Positions 25,992 through 33,718 of a stretch of DNA of 59,504 nt are shown here, piece after piece. The stretch covers positions 1,974,680-2,034,183 of the forward strand of contig LR026962.1 of NCBI GenBank assembly GCA_900498215.1, given 5' to 3'. A model generated the notes under the pieces. It saw nothing but the letters and a program-made list of their open reading frames with translations. It did no database searches and was not told the origin of the DNA. A program made the translations under genes and the position numbers. How positions within the stretch are numbered: the stretch's first letter is position 1; each line of letters opens with the position of its first letter. Source of the stretch: an uncultured Paludibacter sp. GTDB taxonomy: Bacteria; Bacteroidota; Bacteroidia; Bacteroidales; Paludibacteraceae.

Positions 25992-27758
25992 CTAATTAAA
26001 CGTTACATCAAAAGGCATCAGTGCATATATTCCATTCATTTTTTGAGCTTGCTTAATTTGTTGCAGGATAAAATAATTTTCTCCCAATTGTTTTTTTACA
26101 ATACGTATTTCTGACGCATCTTCAAATTCTTTTATAAAACGAGTGAAAAAATCTTCTTTTTCAGGATATGTTTTTACGTTATACTGGGTAAGATTTGCTT
26201 TTTTTGCTGCCAATGCAATAGCATCATTAATTGTTCCTAATTTGTCCACAAGTCCAAGTTTCATAGCATCTTCGCCTGTCCACACACGACCTTCAGCAAT
26301 TGCTTTAATTTGATCCGGCGTTTTTCCTCTGCCTTCAGCGCATCGACTTACAAAAAGTTCATAACCACGGTTTACATAACTCTGCATTAAATTACGTTCT
26401 TCAGGTGTAAACGGGCGAGTAACTGAAATAGCATCGCTCATTTTATTGGTTTTTATTCCATCTGTTGAAAGTCCTAATTTATCATACAATCCTTTTACGT
26501 TGGGAATAATTCCAAAAATACCGATAGAGCCCGTGAGTGTGTTTGGTTGGGCAATAATAGTATCGGCAGCGCAAGAAATATAATAACCTCCGGATGCAGC
26601 ATAATCACCCATTGAAACAATAACGGGTTTTTCCTTTTTGAGTTGCTTTATAGCATTGAGAATTTGTTCCGAACCATAAGCGCTTCCTCCGGGCGAATTT
26701 ACACGGAAAACAACTGCTTTTATTGTTTTTTCTTGGCGTACATCATTAATGGTTTTTACCAAATCTTGAGAAACAATTCCATCTTCTCCACCATCCATAT
26801 CAATTCCGCCAAAAGCATAAATTACTGCCACTTTTTCTTTTTCTAATTTTTTATTAGACGAAACTTTAACTAACTCTGAATTAGACACATAATATATGCT
26901 TTCATCCCTGTCTTGTTTTAAATATTCATTATTTATAACCGAATCCACTCCATCAACATATACCAGCGAATCAATCATTTTAGCTTTTAGGGCTTTATCC
27001 ACCGGCTGAAACAACATCATTTGATCGGCAAGTGTATTTAATGAATCAATAGAAATTTTTCTGGAAACGGAAATTTCATTCAACAGATTTTTCCAAATAG
27101 AATTAGCAAAAACGGTAACTTGTTCCTTATTTGCATCGCTCATTTTATCCATAATAAATGGTTCAACAGCAGATTTAAAGGTACCAACTTTAACAACTTG
27201 CATTTCAACACCTAATTTGTCTAACGCTTTTTTGAAAAACATAGTTTGAGATGAAAGTCCTTGAAAATCGATCATTCCTTGTGGATTAAGCAACATTTTA
27301 TCGGCTACCGAACAGAGATAATACATTTTTTGTGTATAAACATCGGCGTAAGCAACAATGAATTTTCCCGACTTCTTAAAATCCTCCAAAGCATCACGTA
27401 TTTCTTTTACCGATGCGTATCCTGCAGATAATGCTCCGGCTTCCAAATAAATACCCTTGATGTTATCATTGTTTTTGGCTTTTTCAATGTTGGCGAGAAC
27501 ATCATCAAGTCCGATACTTTTTTCTTTCGCACGTCCAAACGGCGTAACAAAAAAACCTGAGAACGGATTATCCTGCGAACGTTCTACCAAATTACCATTC
27601 AGTTCCAATCTATAAACAGAATTCGGCTTTAACTTCACAACCTTATCGGTAGAACTTGCAACGATGCCAATAAAACCCATAAATAATATTATTCCAAGAA
27701 AAGTGGTAATAATAATACCCACAATGGTGGCAAGTGTAAATTTAAGAAATTGTTTCAT
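25992..27758 (-). CDS. sppA: Signal peptide peptidase SppA, 67-kDa type
   Basis: Membrane serine protease that degrades cleaved signal peptides. The 588 residues are the long, tandem-domain form. There is an N-terminal transmembrane helix (about 8-35), Lys195 in GTFKSAVEPF as general base, and Ser389 in DYAASGGYYIS as nucleophile, preceded by FRVNSPGGSAYGSE. Both catalytic residues of the Ser/Lys dyad are therefore present in the expected halves. It has its own -7 box and terminator. The next gene upstream on this strand is thioredoxin. Confidence 0.95.
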   Translation of the reverse strand: MKQFLKFTLATIVGIIITTFLGIILFMGFIGIVASSTDKVVKLKPNSVYRLELNGNLVERSQDNPFSGFFVTPFGRAKEKSIGLDDVLANIEKAKNNDNIKGIYLEAGALSAGYASVKEIRDALEDFKKSGKFIVAYADVYTQKMYYLCSVADKMLLNPQGMIDFQGLSSQTMFFKKALDKLGVEMQVVKVGTFKSAVEPFIMDKMSDANKEQVTVFANSIWKNLLNEISVSRKISIDSLNTLADQMMLFQPVDKALKAKMIDSLVYVDGVDSVINNEYLKQDRDESIYYVSNSELVKVSSNKKLEKEKVAVIYAFGGIDMDGGEDGIVSQDLVKTINDVRQEKTIKAVVFRVNSPGGSAYGSEQILNAIKQLKKEKPVIVSMGDYAASGGYYISCAADTIIAQPNTLTGSIGIFGIIPNVKGLYDKLGLSTDGIKTNKMSDAISVTRPFTPEERNLMQSYVNRGYELFVSRCAEGRGKTPDQIKAIAEGRVWTGEDAMKLGLVDKLGTINDAIALAAKKANLTQYNVKTYPEKEDFFTRFIKEFEDASEIRIVKKQLGENYFILQQIKQAQKMNGIYALMPFDVTFN

Positions 27759-27793
27759 GGTGATTTTTCATTAAATTATTTTTTACAAAGAAA

Positions 27794-27801
27794 CAAAAAT
27801 A
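27794..27801 (-). promoter_or_regulatory. -7 box for sppA
   Basis: TATTTTTG on the minus strand, 36 nt upstream of the ATG at 27758. Confidence 0.5.
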
Positions 27802-27815
27802 TTTTGAGAAACATA

Positions 27816-28112
27816 TTAAACAAACGATAAAACCGTATTTAAAAGCGATTGTTTATCCATTCCGCCCGAATGTTTCCAAACCACTTTTCCGTTTTTAAAT
27901 ATTGCCAAAGTAGGAACTGCCCGAATTTGCAAAGCAGCAGCAATCTGCTGATTTTTATCTACATCCACTTTCAGTACGCGAGCTTTCCCTTGTACTTCTT
28001 TTCCTACAGCTTCAACAATAGGTGAAACCGCTTTACACGGTCCGCACCAGGTCGCATAAAAATCTACCAGTACGGGCTGACCGGAATTAATAATTTCTTG
28101 AAATGAACTCAT
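27816..28112 (-). CDS. trxA: Thioredoxin
   Basis: Small disulfide reductase of the cytoplasm. The 98 residues contain the active site WCGPC (Cys23 and Cys26), the cis-Pro segment RAVPTLAIF, and KVDVDKNQQIAAAL. It is slightly shorter than the 105-109 residues usual in bacteria, because the N-terminal strand is trimmed (MSSFQEIINSGQPVLVDFYA). It lies between hsp20 and sppA on the same strand, with an hsp20 terminator upstream, so it probably has its own promoter. The nearness of two stress-related genes may be coincidental. Confidence 0.95.
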   Translation of the reverse strand: MSSFQEIINSGQPVLVDFYATWCGPCKAVSPIVEAVGKEVQGKARVLKVDVDKNQQIAAALQIRAVPTLAIFKNGKVVWKHSGGMDKQSLLNTVLSFV

Positions 28113-28141
28113 AATTATTATTTGATTATTTATTTTTAAAC

Positions 28142-28171
28142 AAAAAAAGAAGGCAGATGTTTCCGCCTTCT
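28142..28171 (-). terminator. Intrinsic terminator of hsp20
   Basis: AGAAGGC/GCCTTCT 7-bp stem with a 10-nt loop, followed on the minus strand by TTTTTTT. It is 16 nt past the hsp20 stop. Confidence 0.85.
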
Positions 28172-28187
28172 AAAAATGAAAAACGAT

Positions 28188-28625
28188 TTATTTTATCTCT
28201 ACTGTACGAGGCGCTTTTGGTTTTGCTTCTTCCCTTTTAGGAATTACAACATTCAAAATACCTTTGTCATAATTTGCTTCGATTTTTTCACCGTCAACGG
28301 TATGTGGCAGTGTAAACGAGCGACAGAATGATTGATAACTAAACTCACGTTTTGTGTAACGACCATTTTCGTCTTTTTCTTCACTATTTTCCTTTTTCTC
28401 AGACGAAATGGAAAGAACATCATTATGAACCTCGATTTTGAAATCTTTTTTGTCAAAACCGGGAACTGCTACTTCAATTTGATACTCATTTTCGTTTTCT
28501 TTTACATTTACCGAAGGCAATGTAGTGTTTGTTTTTGAGTAATTTTTGTTTGACCAATCCATTAATTCTCCATTATCAAAGAAACGGTCAAACCAAGGCG
28601 TTTGTGAAAATCTTACTAATGACAT
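28188..28625 (-). CDS. Small heat-shock protein (Hsp20/alpha-crystallin)
   Basis: ATP-independent holdase chaperone. The 145 residues hold the alpha-crystallin domain from about 35 to 130: PSVNVKENENEYQIEVAVPGFDKKDFKIEV, LSISSEKKE, FSYQSFCRSFTLPHTVDGEKIEANYDKGILNVVIPK. The last contains the GILxVxIPK signature, and a short basic tail carries the I-x-I/V-type residues. The upstream region is unusual: a sigma-54-like promoter, a dyad and a repeated block. It is probably a single-gene transcript with its own terminator. Confidence 0.95.
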   Translation of the reverse strand: MSLVRFSQTPWFDRFFDNGELMDWSNKNYSKTNTTLPSVNVKENENEYQIEVAVPGFDKKDFKIEVHNDVLSISSEKKENSEEKDENGRYTKREFSYQSFCRSFTLPHTVDGEKIEANYDKGILNVVIPKREEAKPKAPRTVEIK

Positions 28626-28646
28626 AATAAATTTCCTTTCTCTATA

Positions 28647-28683
28647 ATTAAGTTAAACATTATTTTTTGTTATTCAACTTAAT
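28647..28683 (-). promoter_or_regulatory. Dyad in the hsp20 leader
   Basis: ATTAAGTT (28647-28654) and AACTTAAT (28676-28683) are inverted around a 21-nt centre. They lie between the putative sigma-54 promoter and the start codon, so they may be an operator or a leader hairpin. It is not a CIRCE element. Confidence 0.35.
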
Positions 28684-28686
28684 AGC

Positions 28687-28702
28687 AGCAAAAGAAATAC
28701 CA
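28687..28702 (-). promoter_or_regulatory. Putative sigma-54 promoter of hsp20
   Basis: On the minus strand the sequence TGGTATTTCTTTTGCT fits the -24/-12 consensus TGGYRYRNNNNTTGCW with one mismatch, including GG-N10-GC. Transcription would begin near 28676, leaving a leader of about 50 nt. A GACA-GAA-TGTC dyad lies just upstream (28716-28726). Confidence 0.45.
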
Positions 28703-28767
28703 ACAGAAAAAACAGGACAGAATGTCATTAATCTGTTTTCCTTTTCAAATCATGAAAAAACATAACA

Positions 28768-28795
28768 TTTTGGTTATCATAAAAATAAAAGAAAA
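28768..28795. repeat. Direct repeat copy 1 upstream of hsp20
   Basis: Begins TTTTGGTTATC and continues ATAAAAATAAAAGAAAA. Copy 2 is 73 nt further from hsp20. It is about 105 nt upstream of the predicted start of transcription, a typical distance for an enhancer site used by sigma-54 activators. Confidence 0.5.
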
Positions 28796-28840
28796 AACAC
28801 CTCAAAAAACAAGACATTTTGACAGCATTTTTATTAGTGT

Positions 28841-28869
28841 TTTTGGTTATCTATAAAAATAAGAGAAAA
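28841..28869. repeat. Direct repeat copy 2 upstream of hsp20
   Basis: TTTTGGTTATC then T, then ATAAAAATAAGAGAAAA: about 27 of 29 positions agree with copy 1, with one inserted T and one A/G change. It ends 15 nt before the 3' end of the barrel-protein gene. Confidence 0.5.
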
Positions 28870-28884
28870 TTTATACCTAATTTA

Positions 28885-29640
28885 TCAATAATCGCAGTGA
28901 CAATCCCATTTTTTACGCCTGGAGAGATTTATTTCGAAATAATAAGCAGCAATCACTCGAAAATCCATCGACATATCATCTCTTTTTGAAAATTTAGGAT
29001 GGTATCCATCAATAAAGTCTGAGAAAAATTGCGTGGCTCTATATTCCGCACCTAAAGAAAACTGGTCATTTAAACGATATTGATATCCAAATCCGCCATA
29101 GATACATGGAGATTGTTCCTTATATTTAACTTTGTCGGAAGAACGAATTAAATCCGGATTTAAAAAACGTGCTTTTGCATAAGAATATCCGCCACCGCCA
29201 AACATATAAATATTGTTTGGATTGAAATCCTTCATATAACTACCGCCCAAAAGTGTTATTTCCAACTGTCCGCTATAGCCCCATTGTCTTGATTTAAACG
29301 CCATTTGACGATAGTTTAAGTGAGTTCCCTTATCGTCTCCTTGATAATGATTATTGATTTCGGTCAAGAAAGAAAACCCTATTCGGAAAGGAGTAGTGTA
29401 TCTGAATCCTACAGCAAGTGACGTATTAATATCAACTAATGCAAATTTTTCAGCAACATATCCGCCAATGTCTCCATAAAGTTTTGTAATTCCGGTTGCT
29501 GCATAAACAGAGGTTTCCCCTAATTGAGATGAAGAAAAACTCCCCTGAGCAGAAGCGTCGGCAAGAAAAACTGAAAAGAAAATAATGTGCAAAAATAAAA
29601 ATCTAACTAAAACGCTTCTAACCTTCAACATGTGTATCAT
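28885..29640 (-). CDS. Outer membrane beta-barrel protein (DUF6089-like)
   Basis: Secreted barrel of unknown function. From the ATG at 29640 the signal peptide reads MIHMLKVRSVLVRFLFLHIIFFSVFLADASAQG, with cleavage after SAQ. The mature part has alternating strands such as TSVYAATGITKLYGDIGGYV, LAVGFRYTTPFRIGFSF, NIYMFGGGGYSYAK, YGGFGYQYRLNDQFSLGAEYRATQFFSDFIDGYHPKFSKRDD and VIAAYYFE. The TKLYGDIG and GYHP..S..DD wording recalls the DUF6089 family of Bacteroidota. The start could instead be the ATG three codons on (29631); an earlier TTG is less likely. No partner gene is obvious. Confidence 0.75.
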   Translation of the reverse strand: MIHMLKVRSVLVRFLFLHIIFFSVFLADASAQGSFSSSQLGETSVYAATGITKLYGDIGGYVAEKFALVDINTSLAVGFRYTTPFRIGFSFLTEINNHYQGDDKGTHLNYRQMAFKSRQWGYSGQLEITLLGGSYMKDFNPNNIYMFGGGGYSYAKARFLNPDLIRSSDKVKYKEQSPCIYGGFGYQYRLNDQFSLGAEYRATQFFSDFIDGYHPKFSKRDDMSMDFRVIAAYYFEINLSRRKKWDCHCDY

Positions 29641-29681
29641 AGTATAGGAACAAAACAAAAGTGTCTCTCATCTTTCTGACG

Positions 29682-29689
29682 CAAAAATA
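29682..29689 (-). promoter_or_regulatory. -7 box for the barrel-protein gene
   Basis: TATTTTTG on the minus strand, about 42 nt upstream of the ATG at 29640. Confidence 0.5.
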
Positions 29690-29813
29690 GTTTAATATTT
29701 TGTCTTTTTGTTTGTTTTGGTATTAAAAAAAGTTTTTATTGTGCAAATACAGTCAATTATTCTGCATTTATGTAAATCGTTTTTACATTCTTATAACAAA
29801 TTGATTCATTTTA

Positions 29814-31481
29814 CTAATATCGAAAACTACTTCCTCCCACAAATTCCCTCAAAAGAGAAGTTGGAGGAATTTCACGATCGGGAATAGACATAAAGTATTT
29901 TAAAAATTTTAATAAACGGTGTGTTTCGGTATATTCATCGCAATATTTAGGAACTTGTTCTAAAATTGGTTCGGCATATCTTTTTAACACGGCAAGTTCG
30001 AATATAAGAGCGGAATTAAACATAATATCGGCATTTTCCTGATACGGGAAAATCCATTTTTCCTCTCCACGACGTACACTTGAGTATCTTGCAATTGTTT
30101 CACGCGCAGAATAACCTCTATATCGATAATCACGTATCACACGCCGAAGCAAACGCGTGTCTGCCGTTGGAATCCAATTATGTTCGTCAATAGAAATGGT
30201 GGTAAGCGCCGAAACATATATTTTAAATGTTGTTTCTGCCGGAATACTTTTTGTTAACTCCGGATTTAAAGCGTGTATTCCTTCTAAAATAAGAATAGTA
30301 TCATCTTCAATTTTAAGTTTGTCTCCTCTAAAATATCTCTTTCCGTCTTCAAAACTAAACGTGGGAATATCTATTTCTTTTCCACTTAACAATTCTTGCA
30401 ACTGCAAATTGAAAAACGGTAAATCTAATGCGTGTAGCGATTCAAAATCAAAATCTCCACTTTCATCTTTTGGCGTATGTTCTCTGTCCACAAAATAATT
30501 ATCCAGCGATATTGTTTTTGGTTTCATTCCGCTTACCATTAATTGCACAGAAAGTCGTTTGCTAAAAGTGGTTTTGCCCGATGAAGAAGGACCAGAAATT
30601 AACACCAGTTTTACTTTCGGTCTTTGTTGAATCATATCGGCAATGGAAGCCACTTTCTTTTCGTGGAGAGCTTCCGCAATTTTTATCATATTGAATGCCT
30701 GTCCGTTTTGCGTACTTTGATTAAATTCGCCAACCGAAGTCATCCCCATAATTTTATTCCATTCCAAATATTCTTTGAAAATATCAAACATTTTTGGTTG
30801 CAGAATCATATTTTCAAGTACTGAAGGATTTTCTCTGTCAGGCACTTGAAGAAGCATTCCATCGTAATAAGGAATTAAATCAAAAATATCTAAATAACCT
30901 GTAGAAGGGAGTAAGATGCTGGTATAATAATCTATGAAATTTCCAATACGATAATAACGCAAATATGGCTCGCCAAAACTGTCGAAAAGCGCGTCTTTGC
31001 TTGCATGATTTGTTGTGTTATTAAATAATTCTTTTACCTGTTCTTTTTGTTTTTCTTCACAAATAATTGACTCGTTTTTTTCAATTATTTCTTGCATTCT
31101 CGATTTAATTTGAGCAACAATAGCAGAAGAAATCGGCTGCCCCAAGTTATCAATTTGGCAGTAATAACCTTTCGAAATCGGATGTTCTATTTGTAAAATT
31201 GCTTGCGGATAAAGATCATTTACAGCTTTTGCAAGCACCATAGAGAGCGTACGGACATACACGCGCATTCCCGATGGGATACTTGAATCAATAAATTCAA
31301 TATCTTTTGGTTTGTAAACAAGAAAATTAAGGTCTTCTACTTTGTAATTCACCCGTGCAGCAACAACCCTGTATTTTAAATTTATACCTAAATCGTTGTA
31401 TATTTCAAGTAATGACGTGCCTAATGGATAACTGTGATATTTTTGTGTGTTTTTACAGTAAATTGTTACGTTTTTGTCCAT
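29814..31481 (-). CDS. Nucleoside kinase with N-terminal TGS domain (uridine kinase family)
   Basis: Probable uridine/cytidine-type kinase. The first ~60 residues (VTIYCKNTQKYHSYPLGTSLLEIYNDLG) form a TGS-like domain, and a middle region resembles the threonyl-tRNA synthetase second additional domain. The P-loop kinase starts near residue 290 with VLISGPSSSGKTTFSKRLSVQL, then TISLDNYFVDREHTP, DFESLHALDLPFFN and LILEGIHALNPEL. This 555-residue architecture is common in Bacteroidota and clostridia. The substrate is inferred from the kinase family only; the TGS part may bind RNA or a nucleotide. The gene follows the CarboxypepD_reg-like gene by 45 nt. Confidence 0.88.
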   Translation of the reverse strand: MDKNVTIYCKNTQKYHSYPLGTSLLEIYNDLGINLKYRVVAARVNYKVEDLNFLVYKPKDIEFIDSSIPSGMRVYVRTLSMVLAKAVNDLYPQAILQIEHPISKGYYCQIDNLGQPISSAIVAQIKSRMQEIIEKNESIICEEKQKEQVKELFNNTTNHASKDALFDSFGEPYLRYYRIGNFIDYYTSILLPSTGYLDIFDLIPYYDGMLLQVPDRENPSVLENMILQPKMFDIFKEYLEWNKIMGMTSVGEFNQSTQNGQAFNMIKIAEALHEKKVASIADMIQQRPKVKLVLISGPSSSGKTTFSKRLSVQLMVSGMKPKTISLDNYFVDREHTPKDESGDFDFESLHALDLPFFNLQLQELLSGKEIDIPTFSFEDGKRYFRGDKLKIEDDTILILEGIHALNPELTKSIPAETTFKIYVSALTTISIDEHNWIPTADTRLLRRVIRDYRYRGYSARETIARYSSVRRGEEKWIFPYQENADIMFNSALIFELAVLKRYAEPILEQVPKYCDEYTETHRLLKFLKYFMSIPDREIPPTSLLREFVGGSSFRY

Positions 31482-31526
31482 ACATTCTCAATAATATTTC
31501 TTACTCTTTCAAACTAAAATTTCAAA

Positions 31527-32828
31527 CTATTTGGATGATTTTTTAAGTTGTTTTTGTATTTTATTTATAGCATTTTCTATTGATTTTTCCGGTTCAATTA
31601 TGTTTTTTTCGCCCCAAAAATCGGAGTCGCTAAACCCTGAAATTGCATCAAATAAAACTACGTTTGGGCGAATTAAAGTTTTGTTTTTGAACGTACTTTT
31701 ATCTACTTTTTCTTTCCAATTTGTTGCAGCCATCTCAATGGAGCTATTGTAATATGTGTTGAAAAATTTCTTTTTCCAATCGATTTTTAATCCCAAATCT
31801 ACCCGGCTGTAAGAATATCGCCATTTCCCGTCAGTTAATTTATAATCAATTAAATAATGAGCTTTTGTGGCAAAAACACGCGCATTAAAAGGTTTTTTAC
31901 GAATAAATAACATAGCCGCCACTTCCGGTTGTTGCAAATTAACATCGAAATCGGCTTTCGCTAAAGCATAAGTTTGGGCATCAATGTATAATTTCCCATA
32001 TAAAAGAGGGTCTTTTATCGCTGCATTTTGCTTAAATCCAACCACATAAATCAATCTTTCATCAATCCGTTCGTTTCCTTCATATTCAAAAGTATAGTCA
32101 TTCAAATTATCCCACGTTAAAAAATATTCGGGATATTTTATTACGTCTATAAAAAGTGTATTAAAAGGTCCGCCCATAAGTTTGAAAACCACTGTATCTA
32201 ACTTGTTGTAATCGGTACTTTTCCTCGACCTGAACAAAGATACTTTATCTTGTTGATAATTGTTGTAAGATTGTTTATAAATATCTACAATTGCTTCCGA
32301 AATCGATATCGGAGTATTTTTTTTGCGAATAATTTCTCTATAAAATGCATTCATTAACATATCTTCGCCGCTGTAATTTTTCGATCTTTCATCCAACATT
32401 CTTTTTACCAGTTCCAACGCATCGTTAGGCAGCACATCAATTTCCGGCAACGTAAACCCTAATTGAGTCAAACCTATTTTATTTTTTTGTTCCTTTAATG
32501 AATTTATCGGCACTCTTAATGTTTCGTATCCTATGAAATTAATTTCAATGCTTCCGTCTATTAAAGAAACAGGAATTTTCAACAGGAATTCGCCTTCAGA
32601 ATTGGTTACGGTAGAAATATTGGTAGAGACAACACTTATGTGGGCAAAAGGCAATTTTTCACCGTTTTTTTTATCAATTACTACACCCGAATAGGAATTG
32701 TAAGCAGAATCTGCTTTCTGCAGAAGTACATTATTTGCAGCCATCATATTAGTAACTGCAAATAGCAGACATAAAAGCACAAAATATTTTTTGATGCTTT
32801 CTTTTTGATTTTGTTTAATGGCAAACAT
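31527..32828 (-). CDS. CarboxypepD_reg-like domain protein, exported
   Basis: Probable outer-membrane or periplasmic protein of unknown role. The 433 residues have a signal segment (KKYFVLLCLLFAVTNMMAAN, about 14-33). A carboxypeptidase-D regulatory-like Ig fold spans about 45-130 (YSGVVIDKKNGEKLPFAHISVVSTNISTVTNSEGEFLLKIP, INFIGYETLRVPI), the fold often found at the N-terminus of SusC/TonB receptors. The rest has no plug or barrel and resembles other Bacteroidota carboxypeptidase-like proteins. It starts 28 nt after recO, so the two are likely co-transcribed. Confidence 0.8.
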   Translation of the reverse strand: MFAIKQNQKESIKKYFVLLCLLFAVTNMMAANNVLLQKADSAYNSYSGVVIDKKNGEKLPFAHISVVSTNISTVTNSEGEFLLKIPVSLIDGSIEINFIGYETLRVPINSLKEQKNKIGLTQLGFTLPEIDVLPNDALELVKRMLDERSKNYSGEDMLMNAFYREIIRKKNTPISISEAIVDIYKQSYNNYQQDKVSLFRSRKSTDYNKLDTVVFKLMGGPFNTLFIDVIKYPEYFLTWDNLNDYTFEYEGNERIDERLIYVVGFKQNAAIKDPLLYGKLYIDAQTYALAKADFDVNLQQPEVAAMLFIRKKPFNARVFATKAHYLIDYKLTDGKWRYSYSRVDLGLKIDWKKKFFNTYYNSSIEMAATNWKEKVDKSTFKNKTLIRPNVVLFDAISGFSDSDFWGEKNIIEPEKSIENAINKIQKQLKKSSK

Positions 32829-32856
32829 AATTGTAATTATTTAAGTGAATCTATTT

Positions 32857-33582
32857 TTAGTTCCATAAATCATGCAAAACCTCTGTTGATTTTATTTTCT
32901 GAAAATCAGGCAAATGCAGCTTGTAATACTCAATCAATGAATTCAAAAGTTCAGCTCTTCTGTTTTTTGTCAAAGATAATACATTCAAATTATTAAAATT
33001 CATTTCCATCAACACTTTAAAACTTTCCACATTTTCTTTTTGTAAAAAATGTGTATGACTGGGCTGAAAATGCTCGAAAACACCGTTTTGCAAATCGAAA
33101 AAATTGGCTGTTTCCATTCGCTCCACGTTAGGAGAAAAACCCAAATGCTCCGAGAGTTTTACCAAAAAACACAAATGAAAATTACCCAGTCCTTGCTCAC
33201 ATTTATCCAGTTCAAAAACCGATTTTTCCAAAAAATCATATAAATTTTCATCCGCTTCGGTATGTTTAAGCGTTTTATGCAGTATTTCCGCCATAAAAAT
33301 AGCCAATGAACTTTTTACCGGATGAAACGGAATTTCAAAAAAAGGTTGTACAATTCTCACTTCTTTCAAATGCTGGACGTTATTCTTAGGATAATGCGCA
33401 AAATCAATTTCCAACACTGAAAGCGGCTGTAAAAAAGCGCTTTTGCAAACAGACTTTTTCTTATTTATACCACGCACCATAAACGATAATTTTCCAAACT
33501 GCCGAGTATAAATATTCACAATATTGGAAGAATCCGAATATTTTACCTGATGAAGAACAATTCCTTTCGTTTTTACCTGCAT
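32857..33582 (-). CDS. recO: DNA repair protein RecO
   Basis: Helps RecR and RecF load RecA onto SSB-coated DNA and anneals strands. The 241 residues begin with the N-terminal OB-fold signature KTKGIVLHQVKYSDSSNIVNIYTRQFGKLSFMVRGINKKK. The helical C-terminal domain follows from about residue 80. The C-terminal zinc cysteines of many RecO proteins are not obvious, as is often so in Bacteroidota. It is divergent from valS and first in a run with the CarboxypepD_reg-like and TGS-kinase genes. Confidence 0.92.
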   Translation of the reverse strand: MQVKTKGIVLHQVKYSDSSNIVNIYTRQFGKLSFMVRGINKKKSVCKSAFLQPLSVLEIDFAHYPKNNVQHLKEVRIVQPFFEIPFHPVKSSLAIFMAEILHKTLKHTEADENLYDFLEKSVFELDKCEQGLGNFHLCFLVKLSEHLGFSPNVERMETANFFDLQNGVFEHFQPSHTHFLQKENVESFKVLMEMNFNNLNVLSLTKNRRAELLNSLIEYYKLHLPDFQKIKSTEVLHDLWN

Positions 33583-33600
33583 ATTGAATCAATCTCTCTA

Positions 33601-33608
33601 CAAATGTA
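33601..33608 (-). promoter_or_regulatory. -7 box for recO
   Basis: TACATTTG on the minus strand, 19 nt upstream of the recO ATG. Confidence 0.5.
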
Positions 33609-33669
33609 CAATATTTTCAAATTTTCTGATAAGATTTATTTCAAATTTTCTTAAAAACGTCATTTTCAC

Positions 33670-33677
33670 TATCTTTG
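33670..33677 (+). promoter_or_regulatory. -7 box for valS
   Basis: TATCTTTG, 42 nt upstream of the valS ATG. Confidence 0.55.
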
Positions 33678-33718
33678 CACTCCTAAAATCAGAAGTTAGA
33701 AATTAGAATAGTAAGAAA

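Noticed and set aside
28626-28884. CIRCE heat-shock operator upstream of hsp20
   Set aside because: The dyad there (ATTAAGTT/AACTTAAT) does not match TTAGCACTC-N9-GAGTGCTAA.
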